Positions 1 to 10,554 of a stretch of DNA of 64,000 nt are shown here, one piece after another. This stretch comes from Thalassococcus profundi (GTDB lineage: Bacteria > Pseudomonadota > Alphaproteobacteria > Rhodobacterales > Rhodobacteraceae). Below the pieces are notes generated by a model. That model had not been told where the DNA came from. It saw only the letters and a list, made by a program, of their open reading frames with translations, and searched no databases. Location of the stretch: contig NZ_QPMK01000001.1 of the NCBI RefSeq assembly GCF_003344785.1, positions 404,651 through 468,650 on the forward strand. The letters are read 5' to 3'. How positions within the stretch are numbered: the first letter of the stretch is position 1; the number at the start of each line of letters is the position of its first letter. The position numbers were made by a program, and so were the translations under genes.

Positions 1-80
1 CCGGAGCGGGGACGAGCCCCGGCACATTCTTCAAAGCGGGGGCCAGCCCCCGCACCCCCGGAGGTTTAGGGGCAAGATGA
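1..80. repeat. GC-rich palindromic element left of bchN
   Basis: No gene is visible in the first 96 bases. An 18-nt palindrome GCGGGGGCCAGCCCCCGC lies at 36-53. Its reverse strand, with flanks, closely matches the element at 17398-17428 and resembles the one at 8403-8434. A second short hairpin (GGGG-acga-GCCCC) lies at 8-19. The text at 72-85, GCAAGATGAAGGA, recurs at 55621-55633. Read on the minus strand the palindrome directly follows bchN and could end or stabilise its transcript. Confidence 0.6.
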
Positions 81-96
81 AGGAAGGATCGAGCGC

Positions 97-1868
<1,772 letters not shown>

Positions 1869-1919
1869 GGGCGATTCCGTAAATGCATGTCTGGAAGCGT
1901 AACGCTTGGCCTTCAAAAG

Positions 1920-1937
1920 TGTCAATCCAAACTTACA
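1920..1937. promoter_or_regulatory. PpsR/CrtJ operator upstream of bchF
   Basis: The sequence TGTCAATCCAAACTTACA is a perfect TGT-N12-ACA PpsR box. On the minus strand its right end reads TTGACA, a consensus -35 hexamer, so bound PpsR would block RNA polymerase at the bchF-bchN promoter. The start codon is 52 bp away. Partner site: 2065-2082. Confidence 0.88.
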
Positions 1938-2064
1938 CATTGCAATCTGACACCATATTGAAAACTGACACGGGCGGAGCGTGCCGGTGGGTTGACGATT
2001 TCTCAGAGAAAATTGACGGTTTTCGAGTTCAAGGTGGATGACGCCGGGCCGAAACCAATGTCTG

Positions 2065-2082
2065 TGTCAATTCTCTTTGACA
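2065..2082. promoter_or_regulatory. PpsR/CrtJ operator upstream of ppaA
   Basis: The sequence TGTCAATTCTCTTTGACA is a perfect TGT-N12-ACA box. It lies 127 bp from the bchF box, inside the 303-bp bchF-ppaA intergenic region. Its last six bases, TTGACA at 2077-2082, could serve as a -35 element for ppaA; no strong -10 is evident. A second TTGACG-type element is seen near 1993. Nothing else is recognised in this gap. Confidence 0.85.
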
Positions 2083-2171
2083 TTTTCCGATGGGTTTCAG
2101 AGACTGTGTCTGTTTTTCACGTCCCGGACATCCCGAGTCCCTCCGGGTGCTGCTAGGCAGCGAGGTAACCG

Positions 2172-2963
2172 ATGGACAGCGACCCACCATTCCATGGTCG
2201 TGCCCCGCATCACGAGCGGGAGCGGCCGGATATCAGCGTATTGGCCACGACGGTCTTATCGGTGCTCGGCGACAAGGGCGATCAGGGCTGCAGACAGGTA
2301 CGATCCAGCATGGTCGATGCGCTCATCGACGCCACGCTCGCTCCGGGTCAGTTCGACGGCAAGCTGGTGCTCGATGCGCTGGCTCGGGGGCGGCTTGGCG
2401 CGGAAGAGATCGTCGATATCTACATTCCCGAAGCAGCGCGGCGAATGGGCGCGATGTGGGTTGCCGACGACCTGAGTTTCGCCCGCGTCACCATCGGCTC
2501 GGCGCGCTTGCAGGGCTTGCTTGCGCTGCTGGCCGCGCCCTGGTCCGCAGGAACGTCCGGCACACGGTCGAGGATCGAGGCGCTTCTTGTCCTTCAGGGC
2601 GACGACGCGCACACGCTGGGCCCGCATGTGGCCGCATCGCAGATGCGGCGCCTGGGTGTTGGAGTGCGCATTCTTTTCAATCAGGACGCAAAAATTGTCC
2701 TGCGAATGTTGCAAGAAGACTGCTTTGATCTAATTCTTTTCTCCACATCCCGCACCGAAGCCCTTGCGCCCATCGCTCAGATGGTTAAACGCATGCGCGC
2801 TGAATTGTCACGGGTGCCGCCGGTGGTTCTGGGCGGGCTGGTGCAGGATCTGGCCGAGAAAGTTCAGGAGCGAACGGGCGTCGATCTCGTAACGACGGAT
2901 GTCAGGGCGGCGCTCAGGTTGTGCGAGCGCGAAAAACAGAAAACGAGATCGTTGGCAGGGTAA
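2172..2963 (+). CDS. ppaA: Photosynthesis regulator PpaA/AerR, cobalamin-binding
   Basis: The 263-residue protein belongs to the PpaA/AerR family, B12-binding anti-repressors that modulate PpsR/CrtJ. The position between bchF and ppsR is the family's usual locus. Residues from about 135 onward form a B12-binding-like domain. The segment GDDAHTLG, with H147, corresponds to the axial-ligand histidine described for AerR. The N-terminal half (about 40-125) is the helical part typical of such proteins. The gene is preceded by a PpsR box at 2065-2082. It overlaps ppsR by one base (TAATG), so sensor and repressor are co-translated. Confidence 0.93.
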   Translation: MDSDPPFHGRAPHHERERPDISVLATTVLSVLGDKGDQGCRQVRSSMVDALIDATLAPGQFDGKLVLDALARGRLGAEEIVDIYIPEAARRMGAMWVADDLSFARVTIGSARLQGLLALLAAPWSAGTSGTRSRIEALLVLQGDDAHTLGPHVAASQMRRLGVGVRILFNQDAKIVLRMLQEDCFDLILFSTSRTEALAPIAQMVKRMRAELSRVPPVVLGGLVQDLAEKVQERTGVDLVTTDVRAALRLCEREKQKTRSLAG

Positions 2964-4390
2964 TGAAATCAGGCGGATCAAGCTTCTGGAGTAACGGATC
3001 GGTCCCGCTGATCGAGCCGGAATTCCTGTCGAGCATCATCGCCGTCGCTTCCGACATCGCGCTGGTGATCACCCAGGATGGCGACATTCTGTCGGTGCTG
3101 ATAAACCAGCAGGACACCTCTTTCGGCAAGCTCGATCACTGGGAAGGCAGGTCGATCCGCAACTTTCTCACGACCGAAAGCATTCCCAAGCTCAATGCGG
3201 TTCTGGCGGCCTTTGCGCGTGGAGATGCCCCGAGGAAGGCGGTCGAGCTGAACCATTCCGACAACGCGATCTGGGAATTCCCGATTCGCTACAGCTTTCA
3301 TCCCTTCGGCAACGACAAGTCGCTGCTGATGCTGGGCCGCGACCTGCGCCCTATCGCCGAGACCCAGCAACAGCTTGTGCAGGCGCAGATGTCGCTGGAA
3401 CAGGGCTACGAGGCGCGTCGGGAATTCGACGCGCGTTACCGGTTGCTGTTGCGCACGGTGCACGATCCTATCGCCTTTGTATCGGTCGGCGACGGCCGGG
3501 TCCGGGATATCAACGAACCGGCGGCGGCCTTGCTCGGGACGACGCGCGAAGATCTGGTGGGGTCGTCGTTTTTCCAGGAGTTCCGCGACCGGCGCGGCGA
3601 GGAGTTCATCGAGGGGCTGGTCAACGCCGCTATCTCTGAAAATGCCGCGGGGCTCGAGGTTCAGACCCGCCGCAGCCGCAGCCGCGTGACCGTGACGCCG
3701 CATATATTCCGCGCCGCTGGAGAGCGGGTGCTGATCTGCCGCCTGTCCGGCGACGATGGCACGTCGGTCAAATACGACGGTCTGAGCCTGAACCTGAGCG
3801 TGCTGTTCGACAAGGGCGCCGATGCCATGGTCTTTACCAGCATCGACGGCACCGTTCTGACCTGCAACGACAGCTTTCTCGACCTTGTCGACGCTGCGCA
3901 TCTGGGCGACGTCAAGGGCCGCAACCTTGCCGAGTACCTCGGTCGCGGACAGATCGACATGTCGGTACTGATCGAGAACGCCCGGCGGTCCGGGCAGATG
4001 CGCATGTATGCCACCAAGATGATGAACGATTTCGGTGCCAAGACCGCGGTCGAGATGTCGGCGACCTATCTCAACGACCGGTCGGAGCCGGAGCTGGGTT
4101 TCGTCATTCGCGATGCCAGCCGGGTCGACGCAGTGCGCAAGCCGGCACCGGCGCAGGCAGGAGACGACAGCAACCGCAACGTGATGGAGTTGGTCGGGTC
4201 GGCGTCTCTGAAAGAGATCGTGTCGGAAACCACGGATGTGGTGGAAAAGATGTGCATCGAAACGGCGGTCGCCCTGACCCGCAACAACCGCGTCGCGGCA
4301 GCCGAAATGCTGGGCCTCTCGCGGCAGAGCCTGTACGTTAAGCTGCGCAAGTATGGGCTGCTGAACAAGGACGCCGACAGCTCCGATTGA
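2963..4390 (+). CDS. ppsR: Photosynthesis repressor PpsR/CrtJ
   Basis: This is the aerobic repressor of bch, crt and light-harvesting genes, which binds TGT-N12-ACA. The protein has 475 residues: an N-terminal region, a Q-rich linker (ETQQQLVQAQMSLEQ), two PAS-like domains (about 150-375) and a C-terminal Fis-type helix-turn-helix (NRVAAAEMLGLSRQSLYVKL). A cysteine in the HTH region (about C431, KMCIETAV) and one in LICRLSGDD sit where redox-active cysteines are known in the family. The ATG at 2963 overlaps the ppaA stop; an in-frame ATG at 2921 exists but lies inside ppaA. Confidence 0.96.
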   Translation: MKSGGSSFWSNGSVPLIEPEFLSSIIAVASDIALVITQDGDILSVLINQQDTSFGKLDHWEGRSIRNFLTTESIPKLNAVLAAFARGDAPRKAVELNHSDNAIWEFPIRYSFHPFGNDKSLLMLGRDLRPIAETQQQLVQAQMSLEQGYEARREFDARYRLLLRTVHDPIAFVSVGDGRVRDINEPAAALLGTTREDLVGSSFFQEFRDRRGEEFIEGLVNAAISENAAGLEVQTRRSRSRVTVTPHIFRAAGERVLICRLSGDDGTSVKYDGLSLNLSVLFDKGADAMVFTSIDGTVLTCNDSFLDLVDAAHLGDVKGRNLAEYLGRGQIDMSVLIENARRSGQMRMYATKMMNDFGAKTAVEMSATYLNDRSEPELGFVIRDASRVDAVRKPAPAQAGDDSNRNVMELVGSASLKEIVSETTDVVEKMCIETAVALTRNNRVAAAEMLGLSRQSLYVKLRKYGLLNKDADSSD

Positions 4391-4437
4391 GCGGCGCTGC
4401 TCTTGCCACGACTCGTTTAGTCGTGTCTAGTTGACAT

Positions 4438-5343
4438 ATGAGTGTCAGCACAAGTTTACAATCCAGGCGCCTTCCCGAACCCGCAGCGATGCTCCGGCTG
4501 ATCAAGCCCGTGACGTGGTTTCCGCCGATGTGGGCCTATCTCTGCGGCGTCGTCTCCTCGGGTGCGGCGCTGGCGGACCAGGCGGCACTGGTGGTTCTGG
4601 GCGTGATCCTGGCCGGCCCCATCGTCTGCGGCATGAGCCAGGCCGCCAACGACTGGTGCGACCGCCATGTCGATGCAATCAACGAACCGGACCGGCCCAT
4701 TCCCTCGGGCCGGATTCCCGGTCGCTGGGGCCTGTGGATCGCGCTGGCCATGTCGCTGCTGTCGCTGGCCGTCGGGTCGCTTCTCGGCACTTGGGGATTC
4801 ATCGCCACCTGCGTCGGCGTGGCCGCGGCCTGGGCCTATTCGGCGGAACCTGTGCGGCTCAAGCGGTCGGGATGGTGGGGGCCGGGGCTGGTGGGCCTCA
4901 GCTATGAAACCCTGCCGTGGTTCACCGGTGCCGCGGTGCTGGCGCAGACGTTGCCAGCGACCCCGGTGATCCTGGTCGCCATACTCTACGGGATCGGCGC
5001 GCACGGCATCATGACACTCAACGATTTCAAGGCGCTCGAAGGCGATGCGCAGATGGGCGTCGATTCCCTGCCGGTGACGCTCGGCCCCGAAAAGGCGGCG
5101 CGCGTTGCCTGCGCGGTGATGCTGGTGCCGCAACTGGGTGTCGTCGCGCTGCTGATCGCCTGGGCGCAACCATGGCATGCGGGCGGCATCGCGGCGCTGG
5201 TGCTGGCGCAGGTCTGGGCCATGTCGGTGATGCTGCAGGACCCACGCGCCAAGGCGCCCTGGTACAACGGCACCGGCGTGCTGATGTACATCAGCGGCAT
5301 GATGATCGCCGCCTTTGCCCTGCGTTCGCTGGAGGTGCTCTGA
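4438..5343 (+). CDS. bchG: Bacteriochlorophyll synthase (BChl a esterifying prenyltransferase)
   Basis: BchG esterifies bacteriochlorophyllide a with geranylgeranyl or phytyl diphosphate, an integral-membrane reaction of the UbiA family. The 301-residue protein has the Asp-rich motif NDWCDRHVDAINEPDRP (from about N71) and a second conserved region NDFKALEGDAQMG. It is strongly hydrophobic, with multiple membrane helices. The start MSVSTSL was kept because Rhodobacter BchG proteins begin in the same way. The gene follows ppsR by 47 bp and overlaps the next gene by one base (TGATG). A PpsR box overlaps the first codons. Confidence 0.96.
   Translation: MSVSTSLQSRRLPEPAAMLRLIKPVTWFPPMWAYLCGVVSSGAALADQAALVVLGVILAGPIVCGMSQAANDWCDRHVDAINEPDRPIPSGRIPGRWGLWIALAMSLLSLAVGSLLGTWGFIATCVGVAAAWAYSAEPVRLKRSGWWGPGLVGLSYETLPWFTGAAVLAQTLPATPVILVAILYGIGAHGIMTLNDFKALEGDAQMGVDSLPVTLGPEKAARVACAVMLVPQLGVVALLIAWAQPWHAGGIAALVLAQVWAMSVMLQDPRAKAPWYNGTGVLMYISGMMIAAFALRSLEVL
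4443..4460. promoter_or_regulatory. PpsR/CrtJ operator overlapping the bchG start
   Basis: TGTCAGCACAAGTTTACA is a perfect TGT-N12-ACA box that starts five bases after the first base of the bchG start codon, covering codons 2-8. The site is therefore inside coding sequence. It would either repress a promoter in the 47-bp ppsR-bchG gap or act as a block to elongation. Confidence 0.8.
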
Positions 5344-6623
5344 TGACCCTGTCCTGGCTGTCGATCGTCCGTCTTGGCCTCGTGCAGATGGCCCTGGGCG
5401 CGGTCGTGGTGCTGACCACATCGACCCTGAACCGCCTGATGGTGGTCGAACTTGCCCTGCCCGCCGTCCTGCCCGGTCTGCTGGTGGCGCTGCATTACGG
5501 CATCCAGATCACCCGGCCGAACTGGGGCTTCCGGTCCGATACCGGCGGCAACCGCACGGTCTGGATCATCGGCGGCATGGCGGCGCTTGCGCTGGGCGGG
5601 ATGCTGGCAGCGCTGGGCGTCGTTGTACTGCAATCGTCCTTCGGCGCCGGGCTCGCGATTTCCGTGCTGGCCTACGCATTGATCGGCCTCGGCGTCGGTG
5701 CCTCGGGCACCTCTCTTCTGGCCCTGCTCGCCACAGCCACGGCGCCGCACCGGCGCGCCGCCGCCGCGACAATCACCTGGCTGATGATGATCTTCGGCAT
5801 CGCAATGACCGCCGGCGTCGTTGGCAGTTTCCTTGATCCTTACACGCCCGCGCTGCTGTTGCGCATCGTCGGCATCGTCACCGGTACGGCGCTGGTCCTG
5901 ACCGTGCTTGCCGTCTGGGGCATCGAACGCGGCGTCGACGCCCAGCCCGAGGCCGAAAAGATGCCCTTCCGCCAAGGGCTGGCAGAGATCTGGGCCGAAC
6001 CCAAGGCGCGCAACTTCACCCTCTTCGTCTTCCTCTCGATGACCGCCTATTTCATGCAGGAACTGATCCTAGAGCCTTACGCCGGCCTCGTCTTCGCCTT
6101 CACGCCCGGCGAATCCACGACCCTTTCCGGCGCGCAGAACGGCGGCGTCTTCCTCGGCATGCTGACCGTCGGCATCGCCGCCACCGGCCTGCGCTTCGGA
6201 TCGTTGCGCAACTGGGTCGTCGCGGGCTGCATCGGCTCCGCCGCCAGCCTCGTGGCCATCGCGAACCTCGGCAGCCTCGGCGCTGGCGCGCCGCTAATGC
6301 CCGCCACCGTCGCGCTCGGGTTCTTCAACGGCATGTTCGCCGTCGCCGCCATCGGCTCGATGATGGCGCTGGCCGGCGAGGGGCGCGATGCCCGCGAAGG
6401 CACACGGATGGGCCTTTGGGGCGCGGCGCAGGCCATCGCCGCCGGGTTTGGCGGACTTGTCGGCGCCGCCGCGGTCGATGTGATGCGCGGGTCCTTGCCC
6501 GACGCCCCCGCCTTCGGCGCGGTGTTCCTGTTCGAAGCCGCGCTCTTTCTAGCCGCCGCCCTGATGGCGATGCGGATCATGCAGGGCCGTGCGCCCATGG
6601 CCCAGATGGTACCGGGAGAATGA
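5343..6623 (+). CDS. bch2: PucC/LhaA-family MFS protein, Bch2 (Orf428) type
   Basis: A 426-residue, strongly hydrophobic protein of the BCH2/PucC/LhaA branch of the major facilitator superfamily, with about 12 membrane helices. Between bchG and bchP, Rhodobacter carries a homologous gene called orf428 or bch2. The family is tied to light-harvesting complex assembly or bacteriochlorophyll delivery. The conserved start NRLMVVELALPAVLPGLLVA and the motif RPNWGFRSD are visible. The ATG at 5343 overlaps the bchG stop. The exact substrate is not known. Confidence 0.92.
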   Translation: MTLSWLSIVRLGLVQMALGAVVVLTTSTLNRLMVVELALPAVLPGLLVALHYGIQITRPNWGFRSDTGGNRTVWIIGGMAALALGGMLAALGVVVLQSSFGAGLAISVLAYALIGLGVGASGTSLLALLATATAPHRRAAAATITWLMMIFGIAMTAGVVGSFLDPYTPALLLRIVGIVTGTALVLTVLAVWGIERGVDAQPEAEKMPFRQGLAEIWAEPKARNFTLFVFLSMTAYFMQELILEPYAGLVFAFTPGESTTLSGAQNGGVFLGMLTVGIAATGLRFGSLRNWVVAGCIGSAASLVAIANLGSLGAGAPLMPATVALGFFNGMFAVAAIGSMMALAGEGRDAREGTRMGLWGAAQAIAAGFGGLVGAAAVDVMRGSLPDAPAFGAVFLFEAALFLAAALMAMRIMQGRAPMAQMVPGE

Positions 6624-6625
6624 CC

Positions 6626-7801
6626 ATGTTCGATGTCGTCGTCGTGGGCGGAGGCCCCTCGGGTGCCACAGCCGCCGAAGATCTGGCCCGCTCGGGTCAC
6701 AAGGTCGCGCTGCTGGACCGCGAAGGCCGGATCAAGCCCTGCGGCGGCGCGATCCCGCCCCGGCTGATGGCCGACTTCCACGTGACCGAGGATCAGCTCG
6801 TCGCCAAGGTCAGCACCGCGCGGATGATCTCGCCCACCGGGCGCCAGGTCGACATCCCGATCGAGAACGGCTTTGTTGGCATGGTCGACCGCAAGGATTT
6901 CGATCCGTTCCTGCGCGCCCGCGCCGTGGCTGCCGGCGCCACACCCTTCACCGGCACCTTCATCCGCATCGACCGCGAGAACGGCACCCGCGTCGTCTAT
7001 CGCGACAAGGCCAGCGGCGAGGAACGCAGCCTCGAGACCAAGCTGATCATCGGCGCCGACGGCGCGCGGTCGCGCGTCGGACGGGCCGAAGTGCCTGGCG
7101 GCGACACCATTCCATACGTTCTGGCCTATCACGAGATCATCAAGGCCCCGCCCGCGAACGCGACCTATGATCCGATGCGCTGCGATGTGATCTACGACGG
7201 CAAGATCAGCCCGGATTTCTACGGCTGGGTGTTCCCGCATGGCGACAGCTGTTCCGTGGGCATGGGCACCGAGGTCGGCTCGGTCGACCTCAAGACCGCC
7301 ACCGCCGCCCTGCGCGCGGCCTCGGGGCTTACCGACTGCGAAACCCTGCGCCGCGAGGGTGCGCCGATCCCGCTGAAACCGCTGGACCGCTGGGACAATG
7401 GCCGCGACGTGGTGCTCGCGGGCGACGCCGCCGGCGTTGTGGCGCCTTCCTCCGGAGAGGGGATCTACTACGCAATGGTCGGTGGCCGCGTCGCTGCCAC
7501 CGCCGCCGCCGCGACACTGGCCACCGGCAAGGCAAAGAACCTGATGCTGGCGCGCAAGCTCTTCATGCGCGAGCACAAGACCGTGTTCCGCGTGCTCGCC
7601 TCGATGCAGAACGCCTATTACCGCAGCGACAGCCGCCGCGAACGCTTTGTCTCGCTCTGCCACGACATCGACGTGCAGCGCTTGACCTTCGAGGCCTACA
7701 TGAACAAGAAGCTCGTCAAGGCGCGGCCGATGGCGCACATCAGGATTGGCATCAAGAACCTGGGCCACCTGACCGGCCTCGTGCGGGAGACGTATGTATG
7801 A
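6626..7801 (+). CDS. bchP: Geranylgeranyl diphosphate reductase
   Basis: BchP reduces the geranylgeranyl group to phytyl, either as the diphosphate or on bacteriochlorophyll a, using NADPH. The 391-residue protein begins with a GxGxxG-type FAD-binding fold (VVVVGGGPSGATAAEDLA), followed by the family sequence DREGRIKPCGGAIPP. A late FAD-contact stretch is GDAAGVVAPSSGEGI. I chose ATG 6626 because GGGAG lies seven bases upstream. ATG 6620 would overlap the preceding stop but has poor spacing. The stop overlaps the idi start (ATGA). Confidence 0.95.
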   Translation: MFDVVVVGGGPSGATAAEDLARSGHKVALLDREGRIKPCGGAIPPRLMADFHVTEDQLVAKVSTARMISPTGRQVDIPIENGFVGMVDRKDFDPFLRARAVAAGATPFTGTFIRIDRENGTRVVYRDKASGEERSLETKLIIGADGARSRVGRAEVPGGDTIPYVLAYHEIIKAPPANATYDPMRCDVIYDGKISPDFYGWVFPHGDSCSVGMGTEVGSVDLKTATAALRAASGLTDCETLRREGAPIPLKPLDRWDNGRDVVLAGDAAGVVAPSSGEGIYYAMVGGRVAATAAAATLATGKAKNLMLARKLFMREHKTVFRVLASMQNAYYRSDSRRERFVSLCHDIDVQRLTFEAYMNKKLVKARPMAHIRIGIKNLGHLTGLVRETYV

Positions 7802-8334
7802 GCATTGAAATTCCGGCATGGGTGAACGGCACGCTGACACCGGTGGACAAGCTCGAAGCACATGTGCAGGGCCTGCGCCACAAGGCGGTGTCGGTCTTCG
7901 TCATCCGGGGCCGCGACGTGCTGATCCAGCGCCGGGCGATGGACAAGTATCACACGCCGGGGCTTTGGGCGAACACCTGCTGCACCCATCCGGAATGGGA
8001 GGAGTCCAGCCTCGATTGCGCCGTGCGGCGGCTTGACGAAGAGCTTGGAATCACCGGCCTGACCCCGGCCTATCGCGACCGGGTCGAATATCGCGCCGAC
8101 GTGGGCGGCGGGCTGGTCGAGCACGAAGTCGTGGACATTTTCGTCGCCGAGGCGCCTGAGGCCCTACGCCTGCGCGCCGACCCGGACGAGGTAATGGAGA
8201 CACGCTGGATCGCCTATCCGGCGCTGCTCTCCGAAGTGAAGGCGGCCCCGTCCCGCTTCACCCCCTGGCTGCGCATCTACCTCGACACCTATGCCGAGCG
8301 GATCTTCACACCCGAGATGCTTGCGCAGGCCTGA
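7798..8334 (+). CDS. idi: Isopentenyl-diphosphate delta-isomerase (type 1)
   Basis: This enzyme interconverts IPP and DMAPP, feeding the synthesis of carotenoids and the bacteriochlorophyll tail. The 178-residue protein is a Nudix-fold type 1 isomerase. The catalytic cysteine region NTCCTHP is at 59-65 and the Nudix-like acidic region follows (EESSLDCAVRRLDEEL). The ATG overlaps the bchP stop, making idi the last gene of ppaA-ppsR-bchG-bch2-bchP-idi. A palindrome 80 bp downstream separates it from the convergent dxs. Confidence 0.94.
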   Translation: MSIEIPAWVNGTLTPVDKLEAHVQGLRHKAVSVFVIRGRDVLIQRRAMDKYHTPGLWANTCCTHPEWEESSLDCAVRRLDEELGITGLTPAYRDRVEYRADVGGGLVEHEVVDIFVAEAPEALRLRADPDEVMETRWIAYPALLSEVKAAPSRFTPWLRIYLDTYAERIFTPEMLAQA

Positions 8335-8402
8335 AACTCCCGCAATCCAAAACGAAAGCCCGGGATCCGGTCCCGGCGCCCTGCCCTTCTCCGGTTTTCA
8401 AT

Positions 8403-8434
8403 AACTCTCGGGGGTCCGGGGGCAGAGCCCCCGG
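8403..8434. terminator. Palindrome between convergent idi and dxs
   Basis: A hairpin with arms CCGGGGG and CCCCCGG (8416-8434) and loop CAGAG, preceded by AACTCTCGGGGGT. There is no T-run, but it lies between two convergent stops, so it may end transcription from both sides. It belongs to the same sequence family as the elements at 36-53 and 17410-17427. Confidence 0.6.
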
Positions 8435-8441
8435 AAAGCTC

Positions 8442-10367
8442 TCATCCCATCCGCAACGGCACGACCTTCTGCTCGCGCCCCAGCGCCTGCAGCGCCACAG
8501 CGGCGATATCCTGCCGTGTCAGACCCGCATCGGCATACATCTGATCCGGGCTCGCCTGGTCGATGAAGCGGTCCGGCAGCGTCATGGTGCGGATGGCAAG
8601 CCCCCGGTCCAGCGCGCCGCGCGCCGCCAGTTCCTGCAACACATGCGCCCCGAAGCCGCCGCGGGCCCCTTGTTCGATGGTGATGAGCGCGGCGTGGTGA
8701 CGGGCCAACTGCCCGATCAGTTCCATGTCCAGCGGCTTGGCGAACCGCGCATCCGCGATGGTGACGCTCAACCCCTCGGCCTCGAGCAGCCGGGCCGCTG
8801 CCTGCGCCTCGTCGAGATGCGCACCGAAGGACAACAGCGCCACATCCGCGCCTTCCTGCAGCACCCGGCCCTTGCCGATCTGCAGGACCTGGCCCCGTTC
8901 GGGCAGGGTCACGCCGGTGCCGTTGCCGCGCGGATAGCGGAAGGCGATGGGCCCCGCGTCATGGGCGGCGGCGGTTTCGACCATGTGCATCAGCTCCGCT
9001 TCGTCCGACGCGGCCATGACCGTGAAGCCCGGTAGATTGCTCAGATAGGCCACATCGAAGGCCCCCGCATGGGTCGCGCCATCGGCCCCCACCAGCCCGG
9101 CCCGGTCGATGGCAAAGCGCACCGGCAGCCCCTGCAGGGCCACGTCGTGCACCACCTGATCGTATCCACGCTGAAGGAAGGTCGAGTAGATCGCGCAGAA
9201 GGGTTTCAGTCCCGAGGCCGCCATCCCGGCGGCGAAGGTGACGCCGTGCTGTTCGGCAATGCCGACGTCGAAGACTCGCGCCGGGAACCGGTCGGCGAGG
9301 ATATCGAGCCCGGTGCCCGAGGGCATGGCGGCGGTCACCGCAACGATGTTCGGATCGCGCGCCGCGGCATCGGTCAGCGCCTGGCCGAAGACCTTGGTAT
9401 AGCTCGGTGCGTTGGGCTTGGATTTTGCCTGTGCGCCCGTGACAGGGTCGAATTTCGAAACGCCGTGGCCGCGGTCGGCGCTGGTCTCGGCGGGGGCAAA
9501 TCCCTTGCCCTTGACCGTGCAGACGTGGATCAGCACCGGCCCGGTGGCGCGGGTCCGTGCCGCGCGCAGCACCGGCAAGAGCTGGTCCATGTCGTGACCG
9601 TTGATCGGCCCGATGTAGTCGAACCCCAGCTCTTCGAAGAGCGTACCCGACCCCGACAGGGCCCCGGTCACCAGCTGGCGGGCGCGTTTCGCGCCGTCGC
9701 GCATCGGCGCGGGAAGCGCGGATTCGAACCCTTCCGCCAGAGATTTCATCCGGGCCAGCGGTTCGTTCGCGTAAAGCCGGCTGAGGTAGGAGGACATGGC
9801 GCCCACCGGCGGAGCGATGCTCATCTCGTTGTCGTTGAGGATCACGAACATCCGCCGCCCCTCGGCGCCGGCGTTGTTCATCGCCTCGTAGGCCATGCCG
9901 GCGCTGATCGACCCGTCGCCGATCACCGCGATGGCGTCGCCGGTTGGCCGGCCCATGTCGCGCCCGACGGTAAAGCCGAGCGCCGCGGAGATCGAGGTCG
10001 AGGAATGGGCGGCGCCGAAGGGATCGTATTCGCTTTCGCTGCGCTTGGTGAAGCCCGACAGGCCGTCCTTCTGGCGCAGGGTGCGGATGCGGTCGCGGCG
10101 GCCGGTGAGGATCTTGTGCGGGTAGCACTGGTGGCCCACGTCCCAGACAAGCTTGTCCATCGGCGTGTTGAACACCGCGTGGATCGCCACGGCGAGTTCC
10201 ACCACGCCCAGCGACGACCCGAGATGCCCGCCGGTTTCCGACACCGCCGAGATCACCTCGGTCCGCAATTCGTCGGCAAGGGTCGCGAGTGTGCGATCGT
10301 CCATCCGGCGCAGATCGGCGGGACCGGCGACGCGGTCGAGGGTCGGGGTTTGCGGTGTCGTGGTCAT
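8442..10367 (-). CDS. dxs: 1-deoxy-D-xylulose-5-phosphate synthase
   Basis: DXS condenses pyruvate and glyceraldehyde 3-phosphate to DXP, the entry step of the MEP isoprenoid pathway. The 641-residue, thiamine-diphosphate-dependent protein is full length. The early [11 protein letters not shown] and [15 protein letters not shown] motifs, the ThDP motif beginning [18 protein letters not shown] and the central transketolase segment [18 protein letters not shown] are all visible. It is transcribed in the same direction as pufC, 187 bp downstream of it, across a hairpin-rich gap. It may receive some puf read-through; a housekeeping dxs copy elsewhere is possible. Confidence 0.97.
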   Translation of the reverse strand: MTTTPQTPTLDRVAGPADLRRMDDRTLATLADELRTEVISAVSETGGHLGSSLGVVELAVAIHAVFNTPMDKLVWDVGHQCYPHKILTGRRDRIRTLRQKDGLSGFTKRSESEYDPFGAAHSSTSISAALGFTVGRDMGRPTGDAIAVIGDGSISAGMAYEAMNNAGAEGRRMFVILNDNEMSIAPPVGAMSSYLSRLYANEPLARMKSLAEGFESALPAPMRDGAKRARQLVTGALSGSGTLFEELGFDYIGPINGHDMDQLLPVLRAARTRATGPVLIHVCTVKGKGFAPAETSADRGHGVSKFDPVTGAQAKSKPNAPSYTKVFGQALTDAAARDPNIVAVTAAMPSGTGLDILADRFPARVFDVGIAEQHGVTFAAGMAASGLKPFCAIYSTFLQRGYDQVVHDVALQGLPVRFAIDRAGLVGADGATHAGAFDVAYLSNLPGFTVMAASDEAELMHMVETAAAHDAGPIAFRYPRGNGTGVTLPERGQVLQIGKGRVLQEGADVALLSFGAHLDEAQAAARLLEAEGLSVTIADARFAKPLDMELIGQLARHHAALITIEQGARGGFGAHVLQELAARGALDRGLAIRTMTLPDRFIDQASPDQMYADAGLTRQDIAAVALQALGREQKVVPLRMG

Positions 10368-10394
10368 GTGGAGCCTCCATCAAAGGGGAGATTT

Positions 10395-10540
10395 GGCGCC
10401 ACGTTCATAAGCGGGGTGCCCTGAACGTGGCGCCGGTCTCCTGTAGCCAACAGGAAGGGAACCGGGATCATGCGATCCCGACATCCGCTGCACGATTTTG
10501 GGAACAACGCAGCGGATCCGGCGAGGGTGGGGGCAGACAG
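10395..10540 (-). repeat. Cluster of hairpins at the puf operon 3' end
   Basis: The 187-bp gap between pufC and dxs holds at least three inverted repeats. GGCGCCACGTTC (10395-10406) pairs with GAACGTGGCGCC (10423-10434). CGGGATC (10463-10469) pairs with GATCCCG (10474-10480). ATCCGCTGC (10483-10491) pairs with GCAGCGGAT (10509-10517). A GC-rich GGGGC/GCCCC pair follows near 10530-10546. None carries a T-run on the minus strand. They could end the puf mRNA, protect its 3' end, or give a stable 3'-UTR fragment. Confidence 0.7.
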
Positions 10541-10554
10541 ACCGCCCCGACCGG

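Noticed and set aside
2921-2962. Longer N-terminus for ppsR from ATG 2921
   Set aside because: It lies inside ppaA, lacks a ribosome site, and the TAATG overlap at 2961-2965 is a better start.
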